From: Chitinophaga flava
Lineage (GTDB): Bacteria; Bacteroidota; Bacteroidia; Chitinophagales; Chitinophagaceae
Assembly: GCF_003308995.1 (NCBI RefSeq)
Contig: NZ_QFFJ01000001.1
Location: forward strand, 2,790,001-2,854,000
Direction: 5' to 3'
DNA: 64,000 bases
Shown here: positions 8,839 through 16,887 of the stretch, piece by piece
Numbering within the stretch: the stretch's first letter is position 1
Layout: each line of letters begins with the position of its first letter
Translations under genes and position numbers: made by a program
Notes under the pieces: model-generated
Told to the model about the DNA's origin: nothing
Databases searched by the model: none
Seen by the model: only the letters and a program-made list of their open reading frames with translations

Positions 8839-9555
8839 ATGAAGAAAGTACTGTTATTACTGGCCGTGATAGCCCTTACCCGCTATGCCTCGGCCCAGGA
8901 GACCACGCATGCCTATCAGCACTGGTACACTTATTTCGGGACAATGAAAATTAATCAGCACTGGTCTGTCCCCTTTGATGTACAATTGCGTATCAGAGAC
9001 GGAATCAGCAATAAGGGACAGCTGTTGATGAGGGGAGGACTACAATATGCTATTAACAAACGGCACCAGGTCTTATTGGGATATGCTTTTGTACCTACGT
9101 ATAACAATGTTAGCGATACCTGGCTACCGGAACAGCGTATTTTTGAGCAATACATCTACAAAGCTCCTAAAATCGATATGACCCACCGTTTCCGGCTGGA
9201 ACAGCGCTGGGTGGCACAATCATCAGCACCTGGCGCCCACAGGGCCATCGGTGACTGGAAATATGGTAACCGCCTGCGGTATTTCAACCGTACCCAGCTG
9301 GCTATCCGCCATCACCAACAGTCAACCCGGTTTTACGTGGCATTACAGGACGAAATTTTCCTGAATCTCTGGGGTAATAGTATCAGCAACCTCCTTTTTG
9401 ATCAGAACCGCTTTCTGACCGCCTTTGGCTATCAGATCAGCCCCAACCTGAAAGCTGATATCGGCTATATGAACCAGCTTGTTCAGGTAAACAGCGGAGC
9501 CAAAACCATGAACCATATCCTGCATTTCAGCGTATTTCAGAACATTAATCTTTAA
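8839..9555 (+). CDS. DUF2490 domain outer-membrane protein
   Basis: 238 residues with a clear signal peptide (cut after YASA, residue about 19) and alternating beta strands throughout, such as RFRLEQRWV and RLRYFNRTQLAI, which are characteristic of DUF2490, a family predicted to be a small outer-membrane beta barrel. No function is established. The last residues (HFSVFQNINL) are less typical of a barrel end. It has its own terminator (9614-9642) and lies between the susCD terminator and a convergent gene, so it is probably a single-gene unit. Confidence 0.82.
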   Translation: MKKVLLLLAVIALTRYASAQETTHAYQHWYTYFGTMKINQHWSVPFDVQLRIRDGISNKGQLLMRGGLQYAINKRHQVLLGYAFVPTYNNVSDTWLPEQRIFEQYIYKAPKIDMTHRFRLEQRWVAQSSAPGAHRAIGDWKYGNRLRYFNRTQLAIRHHQQSTRFYVALQDEIFLNLWGNSISNLLFDQNRFLTAFGYQISPNLKADIGYMNQLVQVNSGAKTMNHILHFSVFQNINL

Positions 9556-9613
9556 TGCATTTGATATTACTTCCCAAACAGATAATCTAAAACAACATAT
9601 ACATAATACAAAC

Positions 9614-9642
9614 AAAAGCCCGCTGATAATCAGCGGGCTTTT
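9614..9642. terminator. Bidirectional terminator hairpin
   Basis: Thirteen-base perfect arms (9614-9626 and 9630-9642, core AGCCCGCTGA) around a 3-nt loop. A-tract on the left and T-tract on the right make it usable from both strands, between the DUF2490 gene and the convergent YcxB-like gene. Confidence 0.88.
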
Positions 9643-9776
9643 GAACTAATTAAATATCATATATAAAAAATAATTTCTATCTATCAGAAATTAAATATTC
9701 GCAGCAAAATCATAAAGCATAATCTCCCTTCATCAGGAAAATCAGTATCCATCAGCTAAAATACCACCCGCCTGAA

Positions 9777-10265
9777 TTAATAGCTGGTGCTAAATTTAGA
9801 CTTCATCATAGTTGAGAAGAGTTGGTAGGCATCTTCTGTTTTAAAAGCACTGATAGGAATGAGGAAGAAGGATTTTTTATCCCTGTAAAGGAAGAAGAAT
9901 TTTTTGGTTTCCACTACGCGGTAAAAGCTTTTCCAGCTGATAGAGCGTTCGCGGTCGCTGGCACTGGTAGAGATCTGTATGCCTTCGTCGGAGTAGCGGA
10001 GCTGGATATTGTCTTTGAAAGTAGCGGCCTTGTTATAGATGGAAATGGGGAGGAGGTACCAGAAAACGAGCCCGAGCAGGAGTACCATAACGGCGATGCC
10101 GGAAAGAGTGCCTGGTGTGACCAGGTTAAAGGAATAACCCGCTATAGTGGCCAACAACAGGATCATAAGGGTGTTTCTAAACACCTTAATCTCACCCCGC
10201 TGCATAAAATGATAGCGTAATGCATGCAACACATCTCCCTTATTGTAACTGAACTCTAACTGCAT
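9777..10265 (-). CDS. YcxB-like membrane protein
   Basis: 162 residues. Two adjacent membrane helices (about residues 30-47 and 53-75) form a hairpin, followed by a soluble C-terminal domain with the pattern FKDNIQLRYSDEGIQIST, ISWKSFYRVVETKKFFFLY and FFLIPISAF, typical of the YcxB-like C-terminal domain. The role of the family is unknown. The gap to the upstream gene (10288) is 22 bp on the same strand, so the two may be one transcript. Confidence 0.8.
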   Translation of the reverse strand: MQLEFSYNKGDVLHALRYHFMQRGEIKVFRNTLMILLLATIAGYSFNLVTPGTLSGIAVMVLLLGLVFWYLLPISIYNKAATFKDNIQLRYSDEGIQISTSASDRERSISWKSFYRVVETKKFFFLYRDKKSFFLIPISAFKTEDAYQLFSTMMKSKFSTSY

Positions 10266-10287
10266 TAGGCGACTGGCAAAACGATTT

Positions 10288-10815
10288 TTATCTGTTTACG
10301 GAAATCGACATAGGATTATCCATTTCATCACGTACAGTAACAGGTGCATCTTTCTTACGGTTACGCTTCAGTGTGGAAAGGAACTCCTCATTGAAGCCCG
10401 GAAAGTTTTTCTTGATGAAAAGGAAATACTGCTGTAAGGTCTTGGGATCCACCTTGAAGGGGAAAGCCATCTCCTTACCACTTCCTTTCAGGAAGTCGTT
10501 GGTGTTTATTTTTGTTTCGTTTTGTAAATACCATTTGTAAAGGTCCACAATAGCTTTTTCCAACTCTGCTTCATCTACTTTCTCAGCCGTCTCTACCCGG
10601 GGAAATAATAATACAAACTCTTCTACCCGTACAGGTTTGGCTTTATCATTATTTCTGGCATTATTACGGTTATCGTTGTTATCCCCGTTTTTATCTCCAT
10701 TGTTCTCCCCGGTCTTGCAGGTGCAGGTGTTATCACCATTCCCGCCACCAGTGTTGGCATTTGCTGATGTGGCTGCGGCCAAAACTACCAGCAGCAAGAA
10801 CAACAGCTTTTTCAT
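10288..10815 (-). CDS. Secreted hypothetical protein with Asn/Asp-rich linker
   Basis: 175 residues. A signal peptide (MKKLLFLLLVVLAAATSANA) is followed by a low-complexity region (about 21-60) rich in Asn, Asp, Gly and Lys with a CTC motif, then a compact helical domain (about 62-160) containing LEKAIVDLYKWYLQNETKI and LQQYFLFIKKNFPGFNEEFL. I do not recognise the family with confidence; the helical part recalls small DUF3828-like periplasmic proteins. Upstream lies a 740-bp gene-free region with tandem repeats, so its promoter is probably within or beside these. Confidence 0.7.
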   Translation of the reverse strand: MKKLLFLLLVVLAAATSANANTGGGNGDNTCTCKTGENNGDKNGDNNDNRNNARNNDKAKPVRVEEFVLLFPRVETAEKVDEAELEKAIVDLYKWYLQNETKINTNDFLKGSGKEMAFPFKVDPKTLQQYFLFIKKNFPGFNEEFLSTLKRNRKKDAPVTVRDEMDNPMSISVNR

Positions 10816-10877
10816 AAGGCGTCAATTTTTCGAGTCTTAAAAATACAATTATATTCTGAGATTTCTCATGCCTAAAA

Positions 10878-11077
10878 AAAATAGGTAGTGTCTCAATTTT
10901 TTAATGCCGGCTGGCAGCATCTACTGAACCTCCCGCAACTGCGGCAAGACGAAACTGAACTATTACCAGAAAATAGGTAGCGTCTCAATTTCGGCTTTTT
11001 AATACCAACCATCGGCACCCACTGAACCTCCCGCAACTGCGGCGACACGAAACCGAACTATTACCAGAAAATAGGTA
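10878..11077. repeat. Two tandem 92/98-bp repeats plus a partial third copy
   Basis: The sequence AAAATAGGTAG begins at 10878 and 10970, and AAAATAGGTA again at 11068. Each full unit carries GTCTCAATTT, then ACTGAACCTCCCGCAACTGC (within 10922-10942 and 11020-11040), an ACGAAAC block and GAACTATTACCAG at its end. The CCGCA-AC-TGCGG part can fold into a small hairpin. The unit variants differ in the middle. No ORF of note lies in the repeats. Confidence 0.85.
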
Positions 11078-11084
11078 TCTCCCT

Positions 11085-11118
11085 GAAAAAACAAAAGCAA
11101 TGGACGAACCATTGCTTT
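11085..11118 (-). terminator. Rho-independent terminator on the minus strand
   Basis: Arms AAAGCAATGG (11094-11103) and CCATTGCTTT (11109-11118) with a 5-nt loop. Read on the minus strand the stem is followed by TTGTTTTTTC. It is far from any annotated stop codon, so it implies a short transcript that starts in the region 11130-11250. Confidence 0.75.
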
Positions 11119-11161
11119 CGAGAGTCATTTACAGTGCATGATGAATCACGCGGTGTAGGAA

Positions 11162-11469
11162 TATTTGGTTTTTCATAGGACAGTAACCATAATAAAAATT
11201 AATACAATAACAAATATAATAAAATTATATGGTGACAGGCAGGAAAGGGTAAAAATTAAATATTTTCTAATATGAAGAGGCAAAACTTCAGAAACGAAAA
11301 TTTAAAGGCTTAAAATTAGACAAAATGAAATATCCTAATACCCCATTGGAGTAATAGGTTAGAAGAAGGAGGGTAAAAAAGGTGTTTCAAACACCGGGTT
11401 TTTGGAAAAAAGTAAGGGCGCCTAGAAAAGCGCCCTCAATTTGTTACTATCCTATGAAAACCCTATTTG
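11162..11469. mobile_element. MITE-like element: 18-bp inverted repeats around an AT-rich core
   Basis: TTTTCATAGGACAGTAAC (11170-11187) is repeated in inverted form as GTTACTATCCTATGAAAA (11443-11460) with one mismatch. Just outside each end is the hexamer TATTTG (11162-11167 and 11464-11469) in direct orientation, which could be a target duplication. The interior is AT-rich and has no gene. Each inverted repeat includes an ATG: minus-strand 11176-11129 encodes 15 codons (MKNQIFLHRVIHHAL) and plus-strand 11454-11522 encodes 22 codons. These may be accidental. No transposase is present, so this is a candidate, not a proven element. Confidence 0.4.
11405..11436 (-). terminator. Terminator downstream of nrdJ
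   Basis: Arms AGGGCGC (11415-11421) and GCGCCCT (11430-11436); on the minus strand the stem is followed by TTACTTTTTTCC. It lies 117 bp past the nrdJ stop codon. A second small hairpin (GGTGTTT C AAACACC, 11381-11395) is just beyond. Confidence 0.7.
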
Positions 11470-11552
11470 AATACAAAGGTAAGTGCATGTTATTTTTCTT
11501 TGAAATTTTAAAGGCACAATAACATATCATTAACAAGAGTTGCAACATCAAA

Positions 11553-14500
11553 TCAGCTACAACCCATGCTGTTACCGCAGTTCAGGCATTTGTAACAAGT
11601 GCCGGACCTTACTGTAATATGCCCACAAACGTTGCAGGCAGGGGCATCACTCTGCATACTACGCAAATAATCCTGCGTGCTCTTTTCTGCAGAATGCATG
11701 ACCGCAGGCTGCTGCTTTACCGCTCTGGGCACGCTTTGCGGACTACTCCCATGATAAGTCACCCGCATACCTGATAACAAATGGGAGTCGTTTTTTTCCT
11801 CGTCTTCATCTCCGGTATTCCCCGGCGCATCCAGCAAATGCACCAGGTCTGTACGCCCCAGATACTCATATCCCAATACCCGGAATACATAATCTACCAG
11901 CGATGTAGCCGATTTAATGTTCGGATGGTCAACCATCCCCGCCGGCTCAAAACGGGTAAATACAAACTTATCTACAAATTCTTCCAGCGGAACACCGTAC
12001 TGCAATCCCACAGAAACCGCTATGGCAAAGCAGTTCATCATACTTCGCAACGTAGATCCTTCCTTCGCCAGATCAATAAAAATCTCTCCCAGTGTACCAT
12101 CATTATATTCTCCCGTATGCAGGTAAATAGCCTGCCCACCTACTTTTGCCTTCTGGGTAAAACCTCCCCGTTTGGCTGGCAATGTCTTACGCTCTACAAT
12201 CCTTGACAGCTGCCGCTTCAACGTAGTATCCGTACTAGCGATCATCCGCTTGTTCACTTCTTCCAGCAACTCTTCAATCGTTAACTGATCGGTATCTAAA
12301 ATCTGTGCAGATTCTGTAGTGGCTGCAACATCTGCTTTTTTCTTCTTATCACTCTTATTACTAAGTGGTTGACTCAACTTACTACCATCCCTGTAAAGCG
12401 CACAGGCTTTGAGCCCCAGCTCCCAGCTCAGCATATAGGCATCCGCTATTTCATGCACTTCCGCTTCATGCGGCAGGTTGATCGTTTTGGAAATAGCCCC
12501 GGAAATAAACGGCTGCGCAGCTGCCATCATCCGGATATGTCCATGTGGATGAATATAACGCTCCCCATGTTTGCCACACCTGTTGGCACAGTCAAACACC
12601 GGCAGATGTGCCTCCTGCAGATACGGCGCGCCTTCTATCGTCATCGTACCGCAGATGTAATCATTGGCTGCCTCTATCTCTGCATCCGTAAATCCTAACG
12701 CATGCAACAAACTGAAGTCAAGATTAAAATACTGCTCCGGCGTAAAACCCAATCGCTGCAAACAAGCTTCTCCCAGCGTATAAACATTAAACACAAAGGA
12801 AATATCGAACGAAGAAACCACTGCACTATCCAGCTTTTTCAACTCTTCAGCGATAAACCCTTTTTCACTGAGTGACTGATGATTAATATAAGGTGCTCCG
12901 GCAAAAGAACCGGTACCCTTTGCATAGTCAACAATTGCTTTTATTTCATGAGGCTGATAACCCAGATTATGCAAGGCTGTTGGAATAGACTGGTTGATGA
13001 TTTTGAAATAACCACCACCGGACAGCTTTTTAAATTTTACCAGCGCAAAATCAGGCTCTACCCCTGTAGTATCACAGTCCATTACTAGTCCAATGGTCCC
13101 GGTAGGAGCAATCACCGTTGTCTGAGCATTACGATAGCCGTATTTCTCACCTGCCTGTACCGCCTCGTCCCAGGCCCTGGTAGCCGCCTTCAGCAGATAA
13201 TCAGGACAGAACCGGGCATTGATACCCTGAGGAAGAATTTCGAGTCCTTCATAGGCTGTTGCTGCATCATAAGCCGCAGCACGATGATTACGCATCACAC
13301 GCAACATGTCTTCCCGGTTCTCTGCAAAACGTGGGAAAGCACCCAGATGCGAAGCCATCTCCGCTGATGTCTGATAAGCCACACCAGTCATAATAGCTGT
13401 AATAGCTCCTGCAATACCACGAGCTTCTTCACTGTCGTAGGCAATACCATTCACCATAAGCATGGAACCCAGATTCGCATAACCAAGCCCAAGCGTACGG
13501 TAATCGTAACTCAACTGAGCCACTTCCCGGGAAGGGAACTGTGCCATCAATACAGATATCTCCAGCACTACCGTCCACAACCGCACTGTATATTCAAATC
13601 CCGGTACATCGAAAAGACGCTGCTGCTCATCAAAAAATCGCCGCAGATTGACAGATGCCAGGTTACAGGCAGTATTGTCCAGAAACATGTATTCAGAACA
13701 GGGATTGGAAGCATTGATCCGGCCGCCTTGCGGACAGGTATGCCATTCATTGATGGTCGTATCGTATTGGGTGCCAGGATCTGCACAACGCCAGGCGGCA
13801 TAAGCAATCTGGTCCCAGAGATCTTTGGCCCTAATGGTTTTGACAGCTTTACCGGTAGTCCGGGCTGTCAGATCCCAGTCACTATCATCAGCCAGCTGAT
13901 GAAAAAAGCGGTTTGGGATGCGAACAGAATTATTGGAGTTCTGCCCAGACACAGTCCGGTAAGCCTCACCTTCATAATCCGCAGAATAACCGGCAGCTAT
14001 CAATGCCGCTACTTTTTTTTCCTCTTCTACTTTCCAGTTGATAAACTCCAGTACTTCCGGATGGTCCAGGTCCAGGCACACCATTTTGGCCGCCCGGCGG
14101 GTGGTACCGCCTGATTTAATAGCACCGGCAGCGCGGTCACCGATCTTCAGAAAACTCATTAATCCGCTGGAAGTACCGCCACCACTTAGTTTCTCTCCTT
14201 CTCCCCGGATATGGGAAAAATTGGTTCCCACACCGGAACCGTATTTGAAAATACGGGCTTCACGCATCCACAAGTCCATAATTCCGCCGTCACCTACCAG
14301 ATCATCTTCTACACTTAGGATAAAACAGGCATGTGGCTGCGGTCTTTCGTAGGCAGAAGTCGATTTCTCCAGTTTACCGGTATGTTGTTCCACGTAAAAA
14401 TGTCCCTGTGGTTTTCCTTTGATACCATAACTGTCATAAAGCCCGGTATTAAACCACTGCGGCGAATTAGGCACACAAGCCTGGTTCAGCATACAATAAA

Positions 14501-14873
14501 CCAGCTCGTCATAAAATACCTGCGCATCTTCCGGAGAAGCAAAATACCCATAGCGCTCTCCCCATGCCTTCCAGCAATGGGCCATACGATGCACCACCTG
14601 TTTCACCGACGTTTCACGGCCCACACTACCATCTTCCTGAGGCACGCCTGCCTTTCGGAAATACTTCTGTGCCAGGATATCAGTCGCGATCTGCGACCAT
14701 CCTTTAGGTACTTCTACGTTGTTCATCTCAAACACTACATCACCACCGGGATTACGGATCACCGACGAGCGCAGGTCATACTCAAACTGTTCATACGGAG
14801 ACACTCCTTCCCGTGTGAAATAACGGGAAAACGTCAGGCCACTCTGGCTGCTTGCTGGATTTTTCATACCCAA
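11553..14873 (-). CDS. nrdJ: Adenosylcobalamin-dependent (class II) ribonucleotide reductase
   Basis: 1106 residues. It reduces ribonucleotides to deoxyribonucleotides with a B12-generated thiyl radical, independent of oxygen. Visible: an N-terminal region with SPYEQFEYDLRSSVI, the conserved CVPNSPQWFNTGLY (one of the redox cysteines), the central NPCSEYMFLDNTACNLASVN containing the radical Cys, the phosphate-binding VIAPTGTIGLVMDCDTTGVE, and a C-terminal Cys cluster (CNVCGH, CYKCLNCGNSMGCS) that may bind zinc and recycle the active site. The length is usual for the long NrdJ form. ATG at 14873 is the first in frame. It is a single-gene unit with a terminator downstream and an unusual DnaA-box-like palindrome about 80 bp upstream. 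Confidence 0.96.
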   Translation of the reverse strand: MGMKNPASSQSGLTFSRYFTREGVSPYEQFEYDLRSSVIRNPGGDVVFEMNNVEVPKGWSQIATDILAQKYFRKAGVPQEDGSVGRETSVKQVVHRMAHCWKAWGERYGYFASPEDAQVFYDELVYCMLNQACVPNSPQWFNTGLYDSYGIKGKPQGHFYVEQHTGKLEKSTSAYERPQPHACFILSVEDDLVGDGGIMDLWMREARIFKYGSGVGTNFSHIRGEGEKLSGGGTSSGLMSFLKIGDRAAGAIKSGGTTRRAAKMVCLDLDHPEVLEFINWKVEEEKKVAALIAAGYSADYEGEAYRTVSGQNSNNSVRIPNRFFHQLADDSDWDLTARTTGKAVKTIRAKDLWDQIAYAAWRCADPGTQYDTTINEWHTCPQGGRINASNPCSEYMFLDNTACNLASVNLRRFFDEQQRLFDVPGFEYTVRLWTVVLEISVLMAQFPSREVAQLSYDYRTLGLGYANLGSMLMVNGIAYDSEEARGIAGAITAIMTGVAYQTSAEMASHLGAFPRFAENREDMLRVMRNHRAAAYDAATAYEGLEILPQGINARFCPDYLLKAATRAWDEAVQAGEKYGYRNAQTTVIAPTGTIGLVMDCDTTGVEPDFALVKFKKLSGGGYFKIINQSIPTALHNLGYQPHEIKAIVDYAKGTGSFAGAPYINHQSLSEKGFIAEELKKLDSAVVSSFDISFVFNVYTLGEACLQRLGFTPEQYFNLDFSLLHALGFTDAEIEAANDYICGTMTIEGAPYLQEAHLPVFDCANRCGKHGERYIHPHGHIRMMAAAQPFISGAISKTINLPHEAEVHEIADAYMLSWELGLKACALYRDGSKLSQPLSNKSDKKKKADVAATTESAQILDTDQLTIEELLEEVNKRMIASTDTTLKRQLSRIVERKTLPAKRGGFTQKAKVGGQAIYLHTGEYNDGTLGEIFIDLAKEGSTLRSMMNCFAIAVSVGLQYGVPLEEFVDKFVFTRFEPAGMVDHPNIKSATSLVDYVFRVLGYEYLGRTDLVHLLDAPGNTGDEDEEKNDSHLLSGMRVTYHGSSPQSVPRAVKQQPAVMHSAEKSTQDYLRSMQSDAPACNVCGHITVRSGTCYKCLNCGNSMGCS

Positions 14874-14954
14874 AATTTTTTTCTTACGATTAAAGAAATA
14901 TGTAAGGGGGGAGGGTTTAAAATTAATTTTAAAATACCTGGGTAAGTTGGATTA

Positions 14955-14975
14955 TTATGCACAACTTGTGGATAA
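14955..14975. promoter_or_regulatory. Two convergent DnaA-box-like sites upstream of nrdJ
   Basis: TTATGCACA (14955-14963) fits the DnaA-box consensus TTATNCACA on the plus strand; TGTGGATAA (14967-14975) is the exact complement of TTATCCACA. With flanking bases they form a nearly symmetrical 23-bp palindrome, 82-104 bp upstream of the nrdJ start. It could be a DnaA site or an operator for another regulator such as NrdR. Confidence 0.5.
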
Positions 14976-14990
14976 TTGAATCAACTCTTT

Positions 14991-15035
14991 GCCGGGATGT
15001 TTGTTATACCCAAACCAGTACAACAAAAATCCGGC
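14991..15035. other. Imperfect hairpin in the nrdJ-pcrB intergenic region
   Basis: GCCGGGAT-g-TTTGTT (14991-15005) pairs with AACAAA-a-ATCCGGC (15022-15035) with small bulges. The gap between nrdJ and pcrB (about 325 bp, divergent) holds this hairpin, the DnaA-like palindrome and the pcrB promoter. I see no cobalamin riboswitch core in it. Confidence 0.4.
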
Positions 15036-15141
15036 TCAAAATTTGTCGTTAGCAGAGCTTTATATGTGGGTGTTACTTATAATGCCGTAAGTATCATGAA
15101 CTTCATTCATAGAAAATGAATTGCATGCATATTTATTTAGC

Positions 15142-15175
15142 ATTGTGGGTTATTAATAAAAATATTATACATTTG
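15142..15175 (+). promoter_or_regulatory. Bacteroidota-type promoter for pcrB
   Basis: TACATTTG (15168-15175) matches the -7 box TAnnTTTG, 25 bp before the ATG at 15201. A poor -33 match (ATTG, 15142-15145) lies 22 bp upstream. Confidence 0.5.
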
Positions 15176-15200
15176 CGACAACCGGAACAATGCGCTATTG

Positions 15201-15959
15201 ATGTACAATAAAATATACACTTCGTTCATCGAAAGAAAGGCTAGGAAAGAAAAGGCATTCGCGGTTTTGATTGATCCGGATAAGGTTACCCCTGCCGGGA
15301 TCATTGAACTCGCGACTAAATGCACTGCGGCCAAGGTGGATTATATCTTCCTCGGTGGCAGCCTCGTTATTACTAACCACCTGGATGAATGCGTGCAACA
15401 ATTGAAAGCCAGCTGTGATATTCCCGTTATTCTGTTTCCGGGAAGCCCTTCGCAGGTTTCGAGATATGCAGACGCGCTCCTTTATCTTTCAATGATATCA
15501 GGTAGAAATCCTGAGTTACTGATTGGTCAGCATGTGGTTTCTGCTGCTGCTGTCAAAAAAAGCCAGCTGGAAGTAATTTCTACCGGCTATATGGTCATTG
15601 ATGGTGGAGCTCCTACCACTGTATCCTACATTAGCAATGCCACTCCTATTCCTGCCGACAAAGCAGATATCGCGATGTGTACAGCCATGGCAGGAGAGAT
15701 GCTGGGTATGAAGGTTATATACATGGATGCCGGCAGCGGCGCCCGTAACCCTATCACTGAAACCATGATCAACCGGGTAGCTAGCCAGGTAGAAGTACCC
15801 ATTATCGTTGGCGGCGGTATCCGCGATGCTGAAAAAGCCTATCGCAACTGTAAAGCCGGTGCCGATATCATCGTAGTAGGTAATGCCATCGAACACGATA
15901 TTTCCCTGATCAAGGAACTCGCAGATGCTGTACATTCCACAGCACCCGTAACATTGTAA
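15201..15959 (+). CDS. pcrB: Heptaprenyl/geranylgeranyl-glyceryl phosphate synthase (PcrB/GGGPS)
   Basis: 252 residues. The family joins a polyprenyl diphosphate to sn-glycerol-1-phosphate, the ether-lipid step known from archaea and, as PcrB, from Bacillus and some Bacteroidota. Visible: AFAVLIDPDKVTPAGI (about residues 20-35), IFLGGSLV, GRNPELLIGQHVV, YMDAGSGA with metal and phosphate-binding residues, and the phosphate-binding end of the TIM barrel VPIIVGGGIRDAEKA and GADIIVVGNAIE. The ATG at 15201 is preceded by an in-frame TTG (15198); I prefer ATG. It stands alone with its own promoter and terminator. The prenyl chain length and end product cannot be read from sequence. Confidence 0.93.
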   Translation: MYNKIYTSFIERKARKEKAFAVLIDPDKVTPAGIIELATKCTAAKVDYIFLGGSLVITNHLDECVQQLKASCDIPVILFPGSPSQVSRYADALLYLSMISGRNPELLIGQHVVSAAAVKKSQLEVISTGYMVIDGGAPTTVSYISNATPIPADKADIAMCTAMAGEMLGMKVIYMDAGSGARNPITETMINRVASQVEVPIIVGGGIRDAEKAYRNCKAGADIIVVGNAIEHDISLIKELADAVHSTAPVTL

Positions 15960-15990
15960 TTTACGATTTATTCACTTTTTTATCGATATA

Positions 15991-16035
15991 AAAAAACAGC
16001 GGAGATCGCCATAGTGGCTGTCTCCGCTGTTTTTT
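15991..16035. terminator. Bidirectional terminator between pcrB and lytR-like gene
   Basis: Perfect 15-bp arms (15991-16005 and 16021-16035) with A6/T6 ends and core CAGCGGAGA. An inner GCCA/TGGC adds to the stem. It serves two convergent genes. Confidence 0.9.
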
Positions 16036-16058
16036 ATCAATTCAATAACAAAAGACTG

Positions 16059-16787
16059 TTACAAACTCATCATTTCCTTGAATTTAACGGCCTGCCGGCG
16101 GCTCACCTCTATCTTTTCCCCACCTCTCATTTCCAGTAACAACCCTCCGTTAAAATAAGTGTCGATTTTCTCGATCATACGCAGGTTCACTATGTGTTTG
16201 CGGTTGGCCCTGAAAAAAACCCTTTCGTCCAGTCTTTCCTCCAGTGCATTCAACGACTTCAGAATCAACGGCTTATTAGTCTCAAAATACACTCGGGCGT
16301 AGTTGCCCACGCTTTCAAACAAACGGATTTCCTGCAGCTTCACAAACCAGCAACGATCACCATCTTTCACAAACACCTGATCATTTTCAGACAGCAGGGT
16401 GCGGATACCACCCGCAGTGGCCAGCCGGTCCTTCTCCTCCAGTTGATGCAGTTTATGGATTGCATCTGCCAAACGCTTGGGCTCCACCGGTTTCAGCAGG
16501 TAGTCCAGCGCATTGTATTCAAATGCTTTCAGCGCATATTCATCATATGCAGTGGTGAAGATCACCTGTGGTGCCTTCTCCAGTTCGGCAAGCAGATCAA
16601 ATCCCGTTTTGTCCGGCATCTGAATGTCCAGAAACAACAGGTCAGGATGTAGGGTCTCTATCTTCTCGATACCATCCTTCGCGTTAACCGCTTCTCCTAC
16701 CACCACTATTTCCGGGTGATCTGCCAGTAATTTTTTCAGTTCACTCCTGGCCAGGCGTTCATCATCTATTATCAATGCTTTTTTCAT
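16059..16787 (-). CDS. LytR/AlgR-type response regulator (LytTR DNA-binding)
   Basis: 242 residues. Receiver domain (1-120) with acidic pair D8-D9, phospho-acceptor D54 in LLFLDIQMPDKTGFD and the conserved Lys in YDEYALKAF. The C-terminal LytTR DNA-binding domain (about 140-240) has FVKDGDRCWFVKLQEIRLFE, VFFRANRKHIVNLRMIEKI and the end IEVSRRQAVKFKEM. The start at 16787 (MKKALIIDDE) begins exactly at the receiver fold; the open frame upstream adds 32 residues of no family character. It lies 100 bp after the histidine kinase gene on the same strand, forming a LytS/LytR-like pair. Confidence 0.94.
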   Translation of the reverse strand: MKKALIIDDERLARSELKKLLADHPEIVVVGEAVNAKDGIEKIETLHPDLLFLDIQMPDKTGFDLLAELEKAPQVIFTTAYDEYALKAFEYNALDYLLKPVEPKRLADAIHKLHQLEEKDRLATAGGIRTLLSENDQVFVKDGDRCWFVKLQEIRLFESVGNYARVYFETNKPLILKSLNALEERLDERVFFRANRKHIVNLRMIEKIDTYFNGGLLLEMRGGEKIEVSRRQAVKFKEMMSL

Positions 16788-16887
16788 TGGCAATATGAAG
16801 TTTGGTTGATGATTAATTTTTAAATAATCCAAATAAGCTATAGACAGTCCAAACGATCTGCCATAGCGGTTTCCGTATAACAAGCAA

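Noticed and set aside
10816..11552. Insertion sequence with transposase remnant
   Set aside because: No frame in the region encodes transposase-like sequence; only short repeats and inverted ends are present.
14874..15200. Cobalamin riboswitch upstream of nrdJ
   Set aside because: I could not find the B12-box core or the multi-branch pairing; the hairpins found are simple.
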